The position numbers were made by a program, and so were the translations under genes. Shown piece after piece: positions 17,670 through 27,318 of a stretch of DNA of 49,245 nt; positions within the stretch are counted from its first letter, which is position 1; each line of letters opens with the position of its first letter. The stretch lies in NCBI RefSeq assembly GCF_040649515.1, contig NZ_JBEZFP010000060.1, forward strand, positions 1 through 49,245, given 5' to 3'. The DNA comes from Yinghuangia elevatio (GTDB taxonomy: Bacteria > Actinomycetota > Actinomycetes > Streptomycetales > Streptomycetaceae). The notes under the pieces were generated by a model, which worked only from the letters and a program-made list of their open reading frames with translations, ran no database searches and was not told the DNA's origin.

Positions 17670-17987
17670 CCGGTTGGAACCACGGCCGCGCGGGTTGACG
17701 CGCGTCACCGTACGACGGGGGTCTTCTGTCGCTTCGTGCTGCCCGGATTCCGTTTCGCCGTGGTCCGTTTGAGTGAGGGTTAGGCACGAAAAACTAAAAA
17801 AGACCCCATTGGCGTGCGTGGCACGTGTCGATCTGTCTGATGATCACGTCATCGTGGTTGGCAGGTGTTCCGCTCGGCGTGGCACGCCTACGATTGAGAC
17901 CGGTCCCAGCCGTGCGCAGTAGGCCGGTTCACGTCCCCCGGCTGTAACACATGGCTGAAAAAAGCTCCGGAAGGCCCTGGTTGCTTC
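17670..17987. promoter_or_regulatory. mreB upstream region with palindrome and -10-like site
   Basis: This 318-base gap shows no coding. It contains an A-rich patch (about 17789-17805), an inverted repeat GATGA-N5-TCATC near 17840-17854, and a perfect palindrome GGCGTG-G-CACGCC at 17876-17888 directly before TACGAT (17889-17894), a possible -10 for mreB. A convincing -35 at 17-19 bases is not seen. Confidence 0.35.
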
Positions 17988-19019
<1,032 letters not shown>

Positions 19020-19100
19020 CCGCCACGCTCCGGACCGGCCCGTCCGCTCGGTTCGGATCCGACCGGCCGGCACGCCGGCCACGTAGTCACCGGGTCATGC

Positions 19101-19127
19101 CAGGAACACCAGGAATGCCAGGAAAGG
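19101..19127 (+). repeat. Three 9-bp direct repeats before mreC
   Basis: CAGGAACAC, CAGGAATGC and CAGGAAAGG follow each other at 19101-19127. Each contains an AGGAA that resembles a ribosome-binding site; only the last is near the mreC start (19141). Confidence 0.6.
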
Positions 19128-19140
19128 GGCGGGGCGCATC

Positions 19141-20142
19141 GTGAGGGACTCCCGCCGCAGCCGCATGGTCCTCGTGCTGCTGCTCGCGATCTCCTTCGCC
19201 TTGATCACCGTGGACATCCGCGGCGGCCGGAATTCGCCGGTCTCGCACGTGCGGGACTGGGCCTCGGCGGTCTTCGGCCCGGCCGAGCGCGGCACCGCCA
19301 ACGCGGTGGACCCCATCGCCGACGCCATCGACGCGGTGCGCGACGCGGGCAGCCACGAGGACGAGAAGAAGAAGCTGGAGGAGGAGAACGCCAAGCTCCG
19401 CCAGCAGTTGGAGAACATCGCACTGGACCGGGCGCGCGTCGCCGAGGTCGACAAGCTGCTCAAGGTCGCGTCCGCGGGCCAGTACCGCGTCAAGCCCGCG
19501 CGCGTCGTCGCGGTGGGTCCGGCGCAGGGCTTTTCCTGGACGGTCACCATCGACGCCGGCACCGGCGACGGCATCAAGGCCGACATGACGGTGATCAACG
19601 GCGACGGCCTCGTCGGCCGCGTCACGTCCGTCGGCCCGATGACCGCGACGGTCCTGCTGGCCACCGACCCCGGCTTCTCGGTCGGTTCGCGCATGGCCGG
19701 GTCGCAGGAAATAGGGATCACCACCGGGCAGGGCGACCGCCCCATGCGGCTGCAACTGCTCAACGGGCAGGCCCCGGTCAAGACCGGCGACCGCCTGGTG
19801 ACCTTCGGGTCGCAGGGCGGGCGTCCCTTCGTGCCCGGGGTCCCGGTCGGCGAGGTGACCGAAGTACGCTCCACGCCCGGCACGTTGACCAAGACGCTCG
19901 AGGTCAGGCCGTTCGTGAAGTTCACCAGCCTGGACACCGTCGGCGTCGTGATCGAGCCGCCGCGCACCGACCCGCGCGACGCGGTGCTGCCCGCCCCGCC
20001 CGCGCCGCCGCCGGCCGCGCCGCCGGTCGCACCCGCCGCCGCGCCGCAGCCGTCCACCACGCCGCCCGCGACCGGCAAGCCGTCGGCCAACGGGCGGCCC
20101 ACCAAGAAGCCCGTGACACCGAACGCGGCAGGGAGGGACTGA
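19141..20142 (+). CDS. mreC: Rod shape-determining protein MreC
   Basis: This 333-residue protein has a short cytoplasmic start, one membrane anchor (about 9-24), a coiled coil rich in Lys/Glu (about 75-107, including EDEKKKLEEENAKLRQQLEN) and the beta-barrel MreC domain outside the membrane. It scaffolds the elongation complex with PBP2 and RodA. The last 50 residues are a Pro/Ala-rich tail. The GTG at 19141 follows an AGGAAAGG site. Four bases separate it from mreD, so they are coupled. Confidence 0.95.
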   Translation: MRDSRRSRMVLVLLLAISFALITVDIRGGRNSPVSHVRDWASAVFGPAERGTANAVDPIADAIDAVRDAGSHEDEKKKLEEENAKLRQQLENIALDRARVAEVDKLLKVASAGQYRVKPARVVAVGPAQGFSWTVTIDAGTGDGIKADMTVINGDGLVGRVTSVGPMTATVLLATDPGFSVGSRMAGSQEIGITTGQGDRPMRLQLLNGQAPVKTGDRLVTFGSQGGRPFVPGVPVGEVTEVRSTPGTLTKTLEVRPFVKFTSLDTVGVVIEPPRTDPRDAVLPAPPAPPPAAPPVAPAAAPQPSTTPPATGKPSANGRPTKKPVTPNAAGRD

Positions 20143-20145
20143 CCG

Positions 20146-20661
20146 GTGGGAGCCGCACGTGTGCTGTACGCCGCCGTCCTCATCTTCGTCGGCCTGGTGC
20201 TCCAGGTCAGTGTGCTGGCCCGATTCGGCCTGCCGGGGGCGGTGCCCGACCTGCTGCTCCTGATCGTGGTCGGGATGGCGATGACGTACGGCCCGACCGC
20301 GGGCTGCGTCGTCGGCTTCGCCGCCGGCCTGTGCGCGGACCTGGCACCGCCGGCCGACCACGCCGCCGGGCGCTACGCGATCGTGCTGTGCATCGCCGGC
20401 TATATCGCGGGCCTGTTCGCCACGCGCAACCGCCAGTCGGTGATAACGCCCATCCTCATCGTCGTCTTCCTGGCCGCCTTGACCACCGCGCTGTACGCCG
20501 GAGTCGGCGCACTCGTCGGCGACAGCGCGGCCCGCGACGTCGGCCTCGGACACCTGATGTTCACCGCCGTCATCTACGACGCGTTGCTCGCCCCGTTCGT
20601 GGTGCCGCTGGTCATGGCCGGCGCACGCCGCACGGACCCGCAGCCAGTGCTGCCCATCTGA
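20146..20661 (+). CDS. mreD: Rod shape-determining protein MreD
   Basis: The 171-residue, five-helix membrane protein matches MreD in size, hydrophobicity and place between mreC and the PBP2 gene. The N-terminal segment with LQVSVLARFGLPGAVPDLLL and the central GFAAGLCADLAPP are typical of the family, which is otherwise weakly conserved. The GTG at 20146 overlaps nothing but is only three bases after the mreC stop, with GGGAGGG upstream. MreD helps assemble the elongasome in the cell membrane. Confidence 0.93.
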   Translation: MGAARVLYAAVLIFVGLVLQVSVLARFGLPGAVPDLLLLIVVGMAMTYGPTAGCVVGFAAGLCADLAPPADHAAGRYAIVLCIAGYIAGLFATRNRQSVITPILIVVFLAALTTALYAGVGALVGDSAARDVGLGHLMFTAVIYDALLAPFVVPLVMAGARRTDPQPVLPI

Positions 20662-20733
20662 CGCACCGCCCGGGCCGCTCCTCGGCCCGATCCGCACCGC
20701 CAGCCGAAGCCAGAACGTGGGAGTGATACGCCG

Positions 20734-22980
20734 ATGATGCCCAGCCTGTCGAACGCGGGGCGTTCGCGCGGTGACGGTGCCCATGGCGTCCGGGCCCGGC
20801 TGATCATCCTCCAGGTGCTGGTGCTGTCCCTGGTGATCACGCTGTTCGGCCGCCTCTGGTACCTGCAGATCCGCCAGGGCGACGAGTTCACCAAGGCGGC
20901 CATCAGCAACAACGTGCGCCAGGTCGTCACCCCGGCGGTCCGCGGCTCGATCCTCGACGACAAGGGCCGCCCGCTGGTCGCCAACCGCACCACGCTGGTG
21001 GTGTCCGCGAGCCGCACCGAGCTGCTGAAGCAGCCCGACAAGGGCAACGCGGTCCTCGAGCGCCTCGCCGGGATCCTGGGCATCCCCGCCGACGAGGTCA
21101 AGATGAAGGTGCGGCTGTGCGAGCGCAACGTGCCGCAGCCGTGCTGGAACGGCTCGCCGTACCAGCCGATCCCGATCATGCAGGGGGCCACGACCGAGCA
21201 GGCCCTCGCGATAATGGAACACCGCGAGGACTTCCCCGGCATCACCGCCGAGCCGACCGCGGTCCGCGCCTATCCCGGCCCCGAGGGCGTCAACGCCGCC
21301 CACACGCTCGGCTACCTGTCGCCGGTCACCGACGACGAACTGGCCAAGCAGAAGGAGGCCGGCAAGAACGACCTGCAGCGCTCCGACCAGGTGGGTCGCA
21401 GCGGGCTGGAGCGCACGTACGACATCGACCTGCGCGGCAAGGCGGGCGTGACCGGGCTCGCCGTCGACAACGTCGGGCGCGTCACCGGCACGGTCTCCGA
21501 GACCCCGTCGGTGCCCGGCAACCACCTGGTCACCAGCATCGACGCGCGCGTCCAGGCGGTCGCCGAACAGCAGTTGCAGGAAGCCCTGTTGCGCGCCCGC
21601 GCCACCTTCGACGCCGGCAACACCAAGCGCAACTTCGCGGGCGACAGCGGCGCGGTGGTCGTGATGGACGTCAAGACCGGGCGCATCGTCGCCATGGCGA
21701 GTGCGCCGTCGTACGACCCGAACGTATGGGTGGGCGGCATCTCGAAGAAGGACTACGACGCGCTGACCAGCCCCAAGGCCGGCGTACCGCTGATGCCGCG
21801 GGCCATACAGGGCCAGTTCGCGCCCGGCTCGATCTTCAAGGTGATCTCCACGTCGGCCGCCGCCGAGAACGGCTACTCGGTCAAGAGCAACTACCCGTGC
21901 CCGTCCGGGATCACGGTCGGCGGCATCACGTTCAACAACCTGGAGTCGGCGAGCTACGGCGACATCTCGCTGGCCCGTGCGCTCGAAGTGTCGTGCAACA
22001 CCGTCTTCTACGGCCTGTCGTACGACATGTGGCTCAAGGCGGGCGGCCTCAAGGGCAAGAACCACCCGATGGTCGACATGGCACGCGCGTACGGACTCGG
22101 CGCGCCGACCGGCATCGACATCCCCGGCGAGGTCCCCGGGCGCATCGTCGACCAGAGCGTGCGGCGCGCGGAGTGGGAGCAGAACAAGGACAACTGGTGC
22201 CGCCTGTCCAACGACCCCAAGATCACCGGACAGGAGAAGCTCGTCTACCACGAGAACTGCCTGGACGGCTGGCAGTTCCGCGCCGGTGACGCGGTCAACT
22301 TCGCGATCGGGCAGGGCGAGACGCTGGTGACCCCGCTGCAGATGGCACGCGTCTACGCGGCCATCGCCAACGGCGGCACGCTGTGGGAGCCGACGATCGG
22401 CAAGGCGATCGTGAGCCCCGACGGCAAGGTGGTCCGCGAGATCCAGCCCGAGGTCAGCAACAAGCTGCCGATAAGCCCGCAGGCGATCGGCTACCTGCAG
22501 ACCGCGCTCAAGGGCGTGTCGGTGAACGGCACCGCGCGCGGCGTGTTCGCCGGGTGGCCGATGGACAAGCTGCCGATAGGGGCCAAGACCGGTACCGGCT
22601 CCGTGCAGAACAAGCAGTCGACGTCGTGGTTCGCGACCTTCGGCGGACCGGCCGACGGCCCGCAGTACGCGGTTGTCATGATGGTCAGCCAGGGCGGCAC
22701 CGGCTCCGGGACGTCGGGTCCCAGCGTCCGCAAGATCTACGACGCGCTTTTCGGCGTCGACGAGAAGGGCAACATCGACCCGGCCAAGGCGCTCATGCCG
22801 GCCCCGCCGACCACACTGCCGAAGATCAACCCGGACGGGACGGTCGCGCCGGTCGCCGCGTACACCCTGGAACTCCCCGGCCAGGCACCGCCCGACGGCC
22901 CGCGCGCCGCGGTCGCCCTGGAACAGGTCGGTGCGCTGCCTCCCGAGCGGCTCCCGTACCGCGGGGGGAGGTACGTGTGA
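20734..22980 (+). CDS. mrdA: Penicillin-binding protein 2, class B transpeptidase
   Basis: The 748-residue class B PBP has an N-terminal membrane anchor, a dimerisation/pedestal domain and a transpeptidase domain with all three active-site motifs: S366-I-F-K, S420-C-N and K618-T-G. It cross-links peptidoglycan together with the glycosyltransferase RodA encoded next. Extra cysteines in the pedestal (RLCERNVPQPCW) may form a disulfide. The ATG at 20734 follows GTGGGAGTG; an adjacent second ATG at 20737 is equivalent. The Pro-rich tail after the catalytic domain is common in actinomycetes. Its stop overlaps the rodA start by four bases. Confidence 0.95.
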   Translation: MMPSLSNAGRSRGDGAHGVRARLIILQVLVLSLVITLFGRLWYLQIRQGDEFTKAAISNNVRQVVTPAVRGSILDDKGRPLVANRTTLVVSASRTELLKQPDKGNAVLERLAGILGIPADEVKMKVRLCERNVPQPCWNGSPYQPIPIMQGATTEQALAIMEHREDFPGITAEPTAVRAYPGPEGVNAAHTLGYLSPVTDDELAKQKEAGKNDLQRSDQVGRSGLERTYDIDLRGKAGVTGLAVDNVGRVTGTVSETPSVPGNHLVTSIDARVQAVAEQQLQEALLRARATFDAGNTKRNFAGDSGAVVVMDVKTGRIVAMASAPSYDPNVWVGGISKKDYDALTSPKAGVPLMPRAIQGQFAPGSIFKVISTSAAAENGYSVKSNYPCPSGITVGGITFNNLESASYGDISLARALEVSCNTVFYGLSYDMWLKAGGLKGKNHPMVDMARAYGLGAPTGIDIPGEVPGRIVDQSVRRAEWEQNKDNWCRLSNDPKITGQEKLVYHENCLDGWQFRAGDAVNFAIGQGETLVTPLQMARVYAAIANGGTLWEPTIGKAIVSPDGKVVREIQPEVSNKLPISPQAIGYLQTALKGVSVNGTARGVFAGWPMDKLPIGAKTGTGSVQNKQSTSWFATFGGPADGPQYAVVMMVSQGGTGSGTSGPSVRKIYDALFGVDEKGNIDPAKALMPAPPTTLPKINPDGTVAPVAAYTLELPGQAPPDGPRAAVALEQVGALPPERLPYRGGRYV

Positions 22981-24242
22981 ACCTCGGGCTGAAGATGCGG
23001 CAGAGCAAGCCCAAGGCCTTCGGGCTCGGCGGCCCGCCCACACTGCAGAAGCTGTCGCCCGCATTCGCCCAGCAGCGCCGCTCCTTCGCGGCGCGGGCGA
23101 TCGAACGCGACGCCCCGGTACGCCGTCTGGACTGGGTGTTGTTCGCCGCGGCGCTCGCGCTGTCGGTCATCGGCTCGCTGCTGGTGTGGTCCGCCACCCG
23201 GCCGCGCACCCATCTGACCGGCGGCGACCCGCAGGCGTTCCTCAAGAAGCACGTGCTCAACCTGGCGATCGGCCTCGTGCTCTTCGTGATCATCGCGGTC
23301 GTGGGCCACCGCCGGATGCGCGTGCTGGTCCCGTTCATCGGCATCCTCGCCATACTGGGCCTCTTCGCGGCGCTCAGCCCGCTCGGCGCGACCATCAACG
23401 GCCAGAAGGCGTGGATCCTGCTGCCGGCGGGCTTCTCGCTGCAACCCGCCGAGCTCGCCAAGATCGGCGTGATCCTCGGCATGGCCATGCTGCTGTCCGA
23501 ACGCGTCGACACAGGTGACGTCGAACGCCCGGGCAACCGTGCGGTGTTCTGGTCCGTCCTGCTCGCCATGACGCCGATCGGCATCATCATGCTGATGCCC
23601 GACCTGGGCTCCGCGATGGTGATCGGCGTCATCATCCTCGGCGTCCTGCTGGCGTCCGGTGCGCAGGCCCGGTGGATCGGCGGGCTGGTCTTCCTCGGCG
23701 CGGCCGGGGCGGTGGCGGTGTGGAAACTCGGGATACTGAGCCAGTACCAGATCGACCGCTTCTCGGCGTTCACCAACCCCGAACTCGACCCCGCGGGCGT
23801 CGGCTACAACGTCGCGCAGGCCCGCCTGGCGGTCGGATCGGGCGGCCTCACCGGCACCGGGCTGTTCCAAGGGAACCAGACGCAGGGGCAGTTCGTCCCG
23901 GAGCAGCAGACTGACTTCATCTTCTCGGTGGCCGGCGAGGAACTCGGCCTCATCGGCTGCGCCGTCATACTGTTCCTCTTCGGTGTCGTGCTGTGGCGCG
24001 GCATCCGCATCGCGGCGAACGCCGACGACCTGTTCGGCACGATCATCGCCGCGGGCGTGGTGGCGTGGCTGGGCTTCCAGATGTTCGAGAACATCGGCAT
24101 GAACATCGGCATCATGCCGGTGGCCGGCCTGCCGCTGCCGTTCGTGAGCTACGGCGGGTCGTCCATGTTCGCGATCTGGATCGCCATCGGGCTGCTGCAA
24201 TCGGTGCACATGCGCGGGGCCCGCTCGCTCACCCGCGCCTGA
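22977..24242 (+). CDS. rodA: RodA/FtsW-family peptidoglycan glycosyltransferase (Sfr-type)
   Basis: A 421-residue SEDS protein with about ten membrane helices. It polymerises lipid II glycan strands in partnership with PBP2. Characteristic parts are NGQKAWILLPAGFSLQPAEL, MLMPDLGSA, the long outer loop with AGVGYNVAQARLAVGSGG, the EQQTDFIFSVAGEELG motif and the C-terminal LPFVSYGGSS. The start is the GTG at 22977, inside the last codons of the PBP2 gene (GTGTGA), with GGGGGGAGG upstream. This is the last gene of the conserved mre block; the accessory cluster begins about 800 bases later. Confidence 0.95.
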   Translation: MNLGLKMRQSKPKAFGLGGPPTLQKLSPAFAQQRRSFAARAIERDAPVRRLDWVLFAAALALSVIGSLLVWSATRPRTHLTGGDPQAFLKKHVLNLAIGLVLFVIIAVVGHRRMRVLVPFIGILAILGLFAALSPLGATINGQKAWILLPAGFSLQPAELAKIGVILGMAMLLSERVDTGDVERPGNRAVFWSVLLAMTPIGIIMLMPDLGSAMVIGVIILGVLLASGAQARWIGGLVFLGAAGAVAVWKLGILSQYQIDRFSAFTNPELDPAGVGYNVAQARLAVGSGGLTGTGLFQGNQTQGQFVPEQQTDFIFSVAGEELGLIGCAVILFLFGVVLWRGIRIAANADDLFGTIIAAGVVAWLGFQMFENIGMNIGIMPVAGLPLPFVSYGGSSMFAIWIAIGLLQSVHMRGARSLTRA

Positions 24243-25049
24243 GGCGGGAGTTCGGCGACGCCGGGAAACCGCGCGGCGAGGGCGATCCGCGGTGAGGCGG
24301 CGTGACCGACGGCGTCGACGGGCCGGACGGGGCCGGCCAGGGGGCGTGACCGGGGGCGCAACGAGGGGGCGTAACCGCGGACGCCGTTGCGAAGTTGTCA
24401 GGGTGTGAACTCACCACGGCCCGGGCGGCCCGCTCCCACGTGGATGCCTCGCGGGCAGACCGCGGCGGGCGCCGCTCGGCCTCGGCCATCCGGCGCGCGC
24501 GTACGGCCGTTCGCTGCCCGGCGCCGGGTCTGGCTTGTTGTCGCTGCTCCGCCGGTCGCCGCGGCGGCAGGCGCGCCTGCCCGGGGGGTGGCGCGCGCCG
24601 AGTCTCGCTTTGGTCTCAGTTGTGTTGCTGTGCCTGCCACTTCCGTACGCGGACAGGGGCTGCCAGCTGCGGATCTTCAGCTCGTTCCCAGCCGTTGCGA
24701 CCCCTTGTCAACCAATGGGGAGCAAGCGGGTACGAACGCCGATAATCCGTCTGCTACGTTGTCGGTAACGCCTACGTTTTCACCGGTTTGGCTGCGTCGG
24801 CCATCGCGGTGTTCGCGGCATGGCGCGTTACCCTCGGCACGCGCAACGCCCCAGTGGCGCCGGATGTATCCCGAAAGGTGAGTGTTCAGCCCGAAAGCCG
24901 TGCACATAGTCGCAGGTAGACCCTGGCATGAGCGCGGGGTAGCATCGCGCGTTAGGGGTGACGTCGAGCGGGGTAGGATCGCGCGTTAGGGCCGAGCGCC
25001 GACGCGAGCCCTCTTCACCACATGCCTGCGTATCGTTCCCACGTCGAGG
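24243..25049. other. 807-base non-coding gap before the accessory cluster
   Basis: No convincing gene is seen: open frames here lack third-position GC bias. The left part carries three short direct repeats of GGGGGCG(T/C)(G/A)ACC type (about 24340-24377). In the right part an inverted repeat GGTAACGC/GCGTTACC (24764-24771, 24825-24832) is widely spaced. Base composition drops in 24600-24800. A tandem promoter-like element ends the gap. No riboswitch class is recognised. Confidence 0.6.
24930..24991 (+). repeat. Tandem repeated promoter-like element
   Basis: Two near-identical copies: at 24930-24958 and 24966-24991, sharing GGGGTAG[C/G]AT and ATCGCGCGTTAGGG. Each holds a -10-like hexamer, TAGCAT at 24940-24945 and TAGGAT at 24974-24979. 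They precede the glycosyltransferase gene and may be its duplicated promoter. Confidence 0.5.
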
Positions 25050-25064
25050 ATGTCCGAAGCCAAC

Positions 25065-26273
25065 ATGCGTATCGCTGTCGTCAACAATTTCTATCCGCCT
25101 CGGCTCGGGGGGAGTGCGCACTTTTCGGCCTCGCTCGCCCGGGGGTATGTGGAACAGGGCCACCAGGTAGTCGTGTTGACCGCTACGTACGGCGACGCGC
25201 CCAGCCATGAGGTGGTCGACGGCGTCGAGATCTACCGGCTGCCCGCGCGGTACCTGCCGCAACTCGGGCTCGCCATCGACTTCGACATCTCGTTCACGAT
25301 GGGCCGCCGGAACCTCAAGCGGGTCTTCCGGATCCTCGACGACTTCAAGCCGGACGTCATCCACCAGCACGGGCAATTCCTCGACCTGTCCTGGCTTTCC
25401 GGGTGGTACGCGCGCAAGCGCCGCATTCCGGTGCTGCTGTCGATCCACACGATGCTGAAGAGCCCCAAGCCGCTCTTCCACGCGATCTTCCGCATGCTCG
25501 ACGGGCTCGTGGTGCGCCCGACCCTGTCGATGTACAAGCCGACCCTCGCCGTGCAGGACCGCATCGAGGCCGACTACTGCATCGAGCGCTACAAGGCCGA
25601 CCTCGCCGACATGGTCAAGACCGTCGTGCCGGTCAGCCCCGAGAAGTTCAGCGGGCCTCCGGCCCGCGACGTGCGCGCCGAGCTCGGGCTCGGCGACGTG
25701 CCGTTCATCGGGTCGGTCGGGCACGTCATCCCGCTGCGCGACCGGTTGCTGCTGGTCGAGGCGATGCCCGAGGTGCTCGCGAAGTTCCCGGACACCAAGG
25801 TGGTCGTGGTCGGACGCGTGTACTACGACGCGTTCCTCAAGCGCGCCGAGGAACTGGGCATCGCGGACGCGTTCATCTGCGTGGGCACCGTGCCGCAGGC
25901 GGACGTGCACTCGTACCTCGTGGCCGCGGACATCGAGGTGCACGACCTGTCCGGGCAGGGCGCCGGCACCGCGAGCCTGGAGGCGATGGCCAGCGGCACG
26001 GCGACCATCTTCGCGGGCACCGAGGACACCTACCTCGACATCCCGCTCAAGAACTGGCACAACACCCTGCTCGTCCGTCCGGACGACGCCCGCGGCCTCG
26101 CCGCCATGATCGTCGAGTTGCTCATCGACTCCGAGAAGCGCGGTCAGATCGCGAAGCGTCAGCAGGAGCTGGTGCGTGGGCGATTCAACCTCGATCGCGT
26201 CGTGGAAGACCACTTGCTGGCCTTCGAGAGGCTGGCCCGAGCCAAGCCGACCACGTCGTTGACCTCCCGGTGA
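25065..26273 (+). CDS. GT4-family glycosyltransferase
   Basis: A 402-residue GT-B protein. The N-terminal Rossmann half opens with MRIAVVNNFYPPRLGGSAHF, the pattern of retaining GT4 enzymes, with a His-rich acceptor segment PDVIHQHGQFLDLS. The C-terminal half has the donor-binding region ending in GAGTASLEAMASGTATIFAG, the E-x7-E-like motif. Sugar donor and acceptor are unknown; it should act at the inner face of the membrane. The start is ambiguous: ATG 25065 gives the family N terminus, while ATG 25050 adds five residues, and the nearest GAGGA (25045-25049) fits neither well. It is the first gene of the cluster, 32 bases before the LpxA-like gene. Confidence 0.85.
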   Translation: MRIAVVNNFYPPRLGGSAHFSASLARGYVEQGHQVVVLTATYGDAPSHEVVDGVEIYRLPARYLPQLGLAIDFDISFTMGRRNLKRVFRILDDFKPDVIHQHGQFLDLSWLSGWYARKRRIPVLLSIHTMLKSPKPLFHAIFRMLDGLVVRPTLSMYKPTLAVQDRIEADYCIERYKADLADMVKTVVPVSPEKFSGPPARDVRAELGLGDVPFIGSVGHVIPLRDRLLLVEAMPEVLAKFPDTKVVVVGRVYYDAFLKRAEELGIADAFICVGTVPQADVHSYLVAADIEVHDLSGQGAGTASLEAMASGTATIFAGTEDTYLDIPLKNWHNTLLVRPDDARGLAAMIVELLIDSEKRGQIAKRQQELVRGRFNLDRVVEDHLLAFERLARAKPTTSLTSR

Positions 26274-26305
26274 AAGCCCGGCTTTGATACGTCAGGAACC
26301 ACAAC

Positions 26306-27001
26306 ATGGGTAACCGCATTCATCCGACGGCCGTGATCGGGCCGGGGGTCGAAATCGGCGAGGATAATGTAATCGGTCCGTATACCGTCATTGTCGGCCC
26401 GTGCGTCATCGGCGACGGCAATTGGATCGGGCCCCATGTGTCGATAGGGTCTCCTGCGGAATTCCGGGGCGGCCCCCATCCCGCGGCCTGGGACGGGGAG
26501 CTGGACGGTTTCGGGATCGAGATCGGCAGCCGGAATTACTTTCGCGAGTTCGTCACCGTGCACCAGGGAACCAAGCGCAAAACCAGTGTCGGCGACGACA
26601 GCTACCTGCTGGTCTACAGCCATGTGGGACACGACTCGACCCTTGGGAACGGGGTCACGCTGTCGAGTGCCGCACAACTCGGCGGTCATACCCAGGTCGG
26701 TGCGTACGCTAATATCGGCATGGGTGTAATGGTCCACCAGTTCGGGCGGATCGGCCCCGGTGCGATGGTGGGAATGGGCGCTTCCGTGCGACGCGAGGTA
26801 CCGCCCTTTTCGATCACGGTCGGCAACCCGGCACGCACCACCGGCATCAATGAGATCGGGCTCAGCCGAGTGGGCGTCAACGGAGCGGCAGCCGCGGCCA
26901 TGGGGGAGTATGTGAAGGGCCGCACCCCGGTCCCGGACGGTCTGCCCGACGACATCGCCGAGCTCCTTGCCGCCTGGGAGCGCAGCGCGCCCGTGGCGTG
27001 A
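26306..27001 (+). CDS. LpxA-like acyl-ACP:sugar O-acyltransferase (left-handed beta helix)
   Basis: The 231-residue protein is built of hexapeptide repeats (IGPGVEIGEDNVIGPYTVI...). Beyond the general fold it follows LpxA closely: YSHVGHDSTLGNGV aligns with the LpxA segment holding catalytic H125 (here H109; H106 matches H122), MVHQFGRIG matches the VHQF motif, and VPPFSITVGNPARTTGINEIG resembles the LpxA acyl-binding end. LpxA moves a 3-hydroxyacyl group from ACP to UDP-GlcNAc. A Gram-positive has no lipid A, so the acceptor must differ. Codon use is unusual here, with many AAT, ATA and GTA codons compared with both neighbours, which suggests separate acquisition. An ACP gene follows after 74 bases. 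Confidence 0.85.
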   Translation: MGNRIHPTAVIGPGVEIGEDNVIGPYTVIVGPCVIGDGNWIGPHVSIGSPAEFRGGPHPAAWDGELDGFGIEIGSRNYFREFVTVHQGTKRKTSVGDDSYLLVYSHVGHDSTLGNGVTLSSAAQLGGHTQVGAYANIGMGVMVHQFGRIGPGAMVGMGASVRREVPPFSITVGNPARTTGINEIGLSRVGVNGAAAAAMGEYVKGRTPVPDGLPDDIAELLAAWERSAPVA

Positions 27002-27075
27002 CGGCCTGGGCGCGTGTGCGGCCGGCAGAGCGCAGCAGACCTAATCGAACCGCCGAAGGCAAGAGAAGGGGACGC

Positions 27076-27318
27076 ATGTCCACCAAGGAACGGCTGAAGG
27101 GCGTCTTCGCGTCCGCGCTCGACCTCGACCCCGAGACCACCAGCATCGAGGACCTCCGCTACCGCGAGATCGACAAGTGGGACTCCCTCGGCCACATGGT
27201 GCTGGTCGCGGCGATCGAGGACGAGTTCGACGTGCAGCTCGACACCGACCAGGTGATCGACATGAACGCCTTCAAGGTCGCGTACGACATGCTCCGGGAG
27301 ATGGGCCAGGGTGACTGA
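27076..27318 (+). CDS. Acyl carrier protein
   Basis: The 80-residue acidic, helical protein carries the phosphopantetheine site D36-S37-L38 in KWDSLGHM, followed by IEDEFDVQLDTDQVIDM, a normal ACP helix III region. It is a stand-alone carrier, distinct from the fatty-acid synthase ACP by context. The ATG at 27076 follows AGAAGGGGA. Its 3' end overlaps the start of the reductase gene by eight bases, so the two are translationally coupled. It probably carries the acyl group handled by the FabG-like, ligase, LuxE, LuxC and LpxA-like enzymes around it. No phosphopantetheinyl transferase lies in the window. Confidence 0.93.
   Translation: MSTKERLKGVFASALDLDPETTSIEDLRYREIDKWDSLGHMVLVAAIEDEFDVQLDTDQVIDMNAFKVAYDMLREMGQGD

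Noticed and set aside
19087..23064. Minus-strand frame of more than 1300 codons opposite mreC-mreD-PBP2
   Set aside because: Covers three certain genes on the other strand; composition is typical of a shadow.
24387..24881. Possible gene of 164 codons in the gap after rodA
   Set aside because: No third-position GC bias, no ribosome site and Arg/Pro-rich translation; other frames in the gap are equally poor.
26306..27001. Lipid A biosynthesis
   Set aside because: No lpxC, lpxD or lpxB, and the rest of the window is clearly from a Gram-positive actinomycete.
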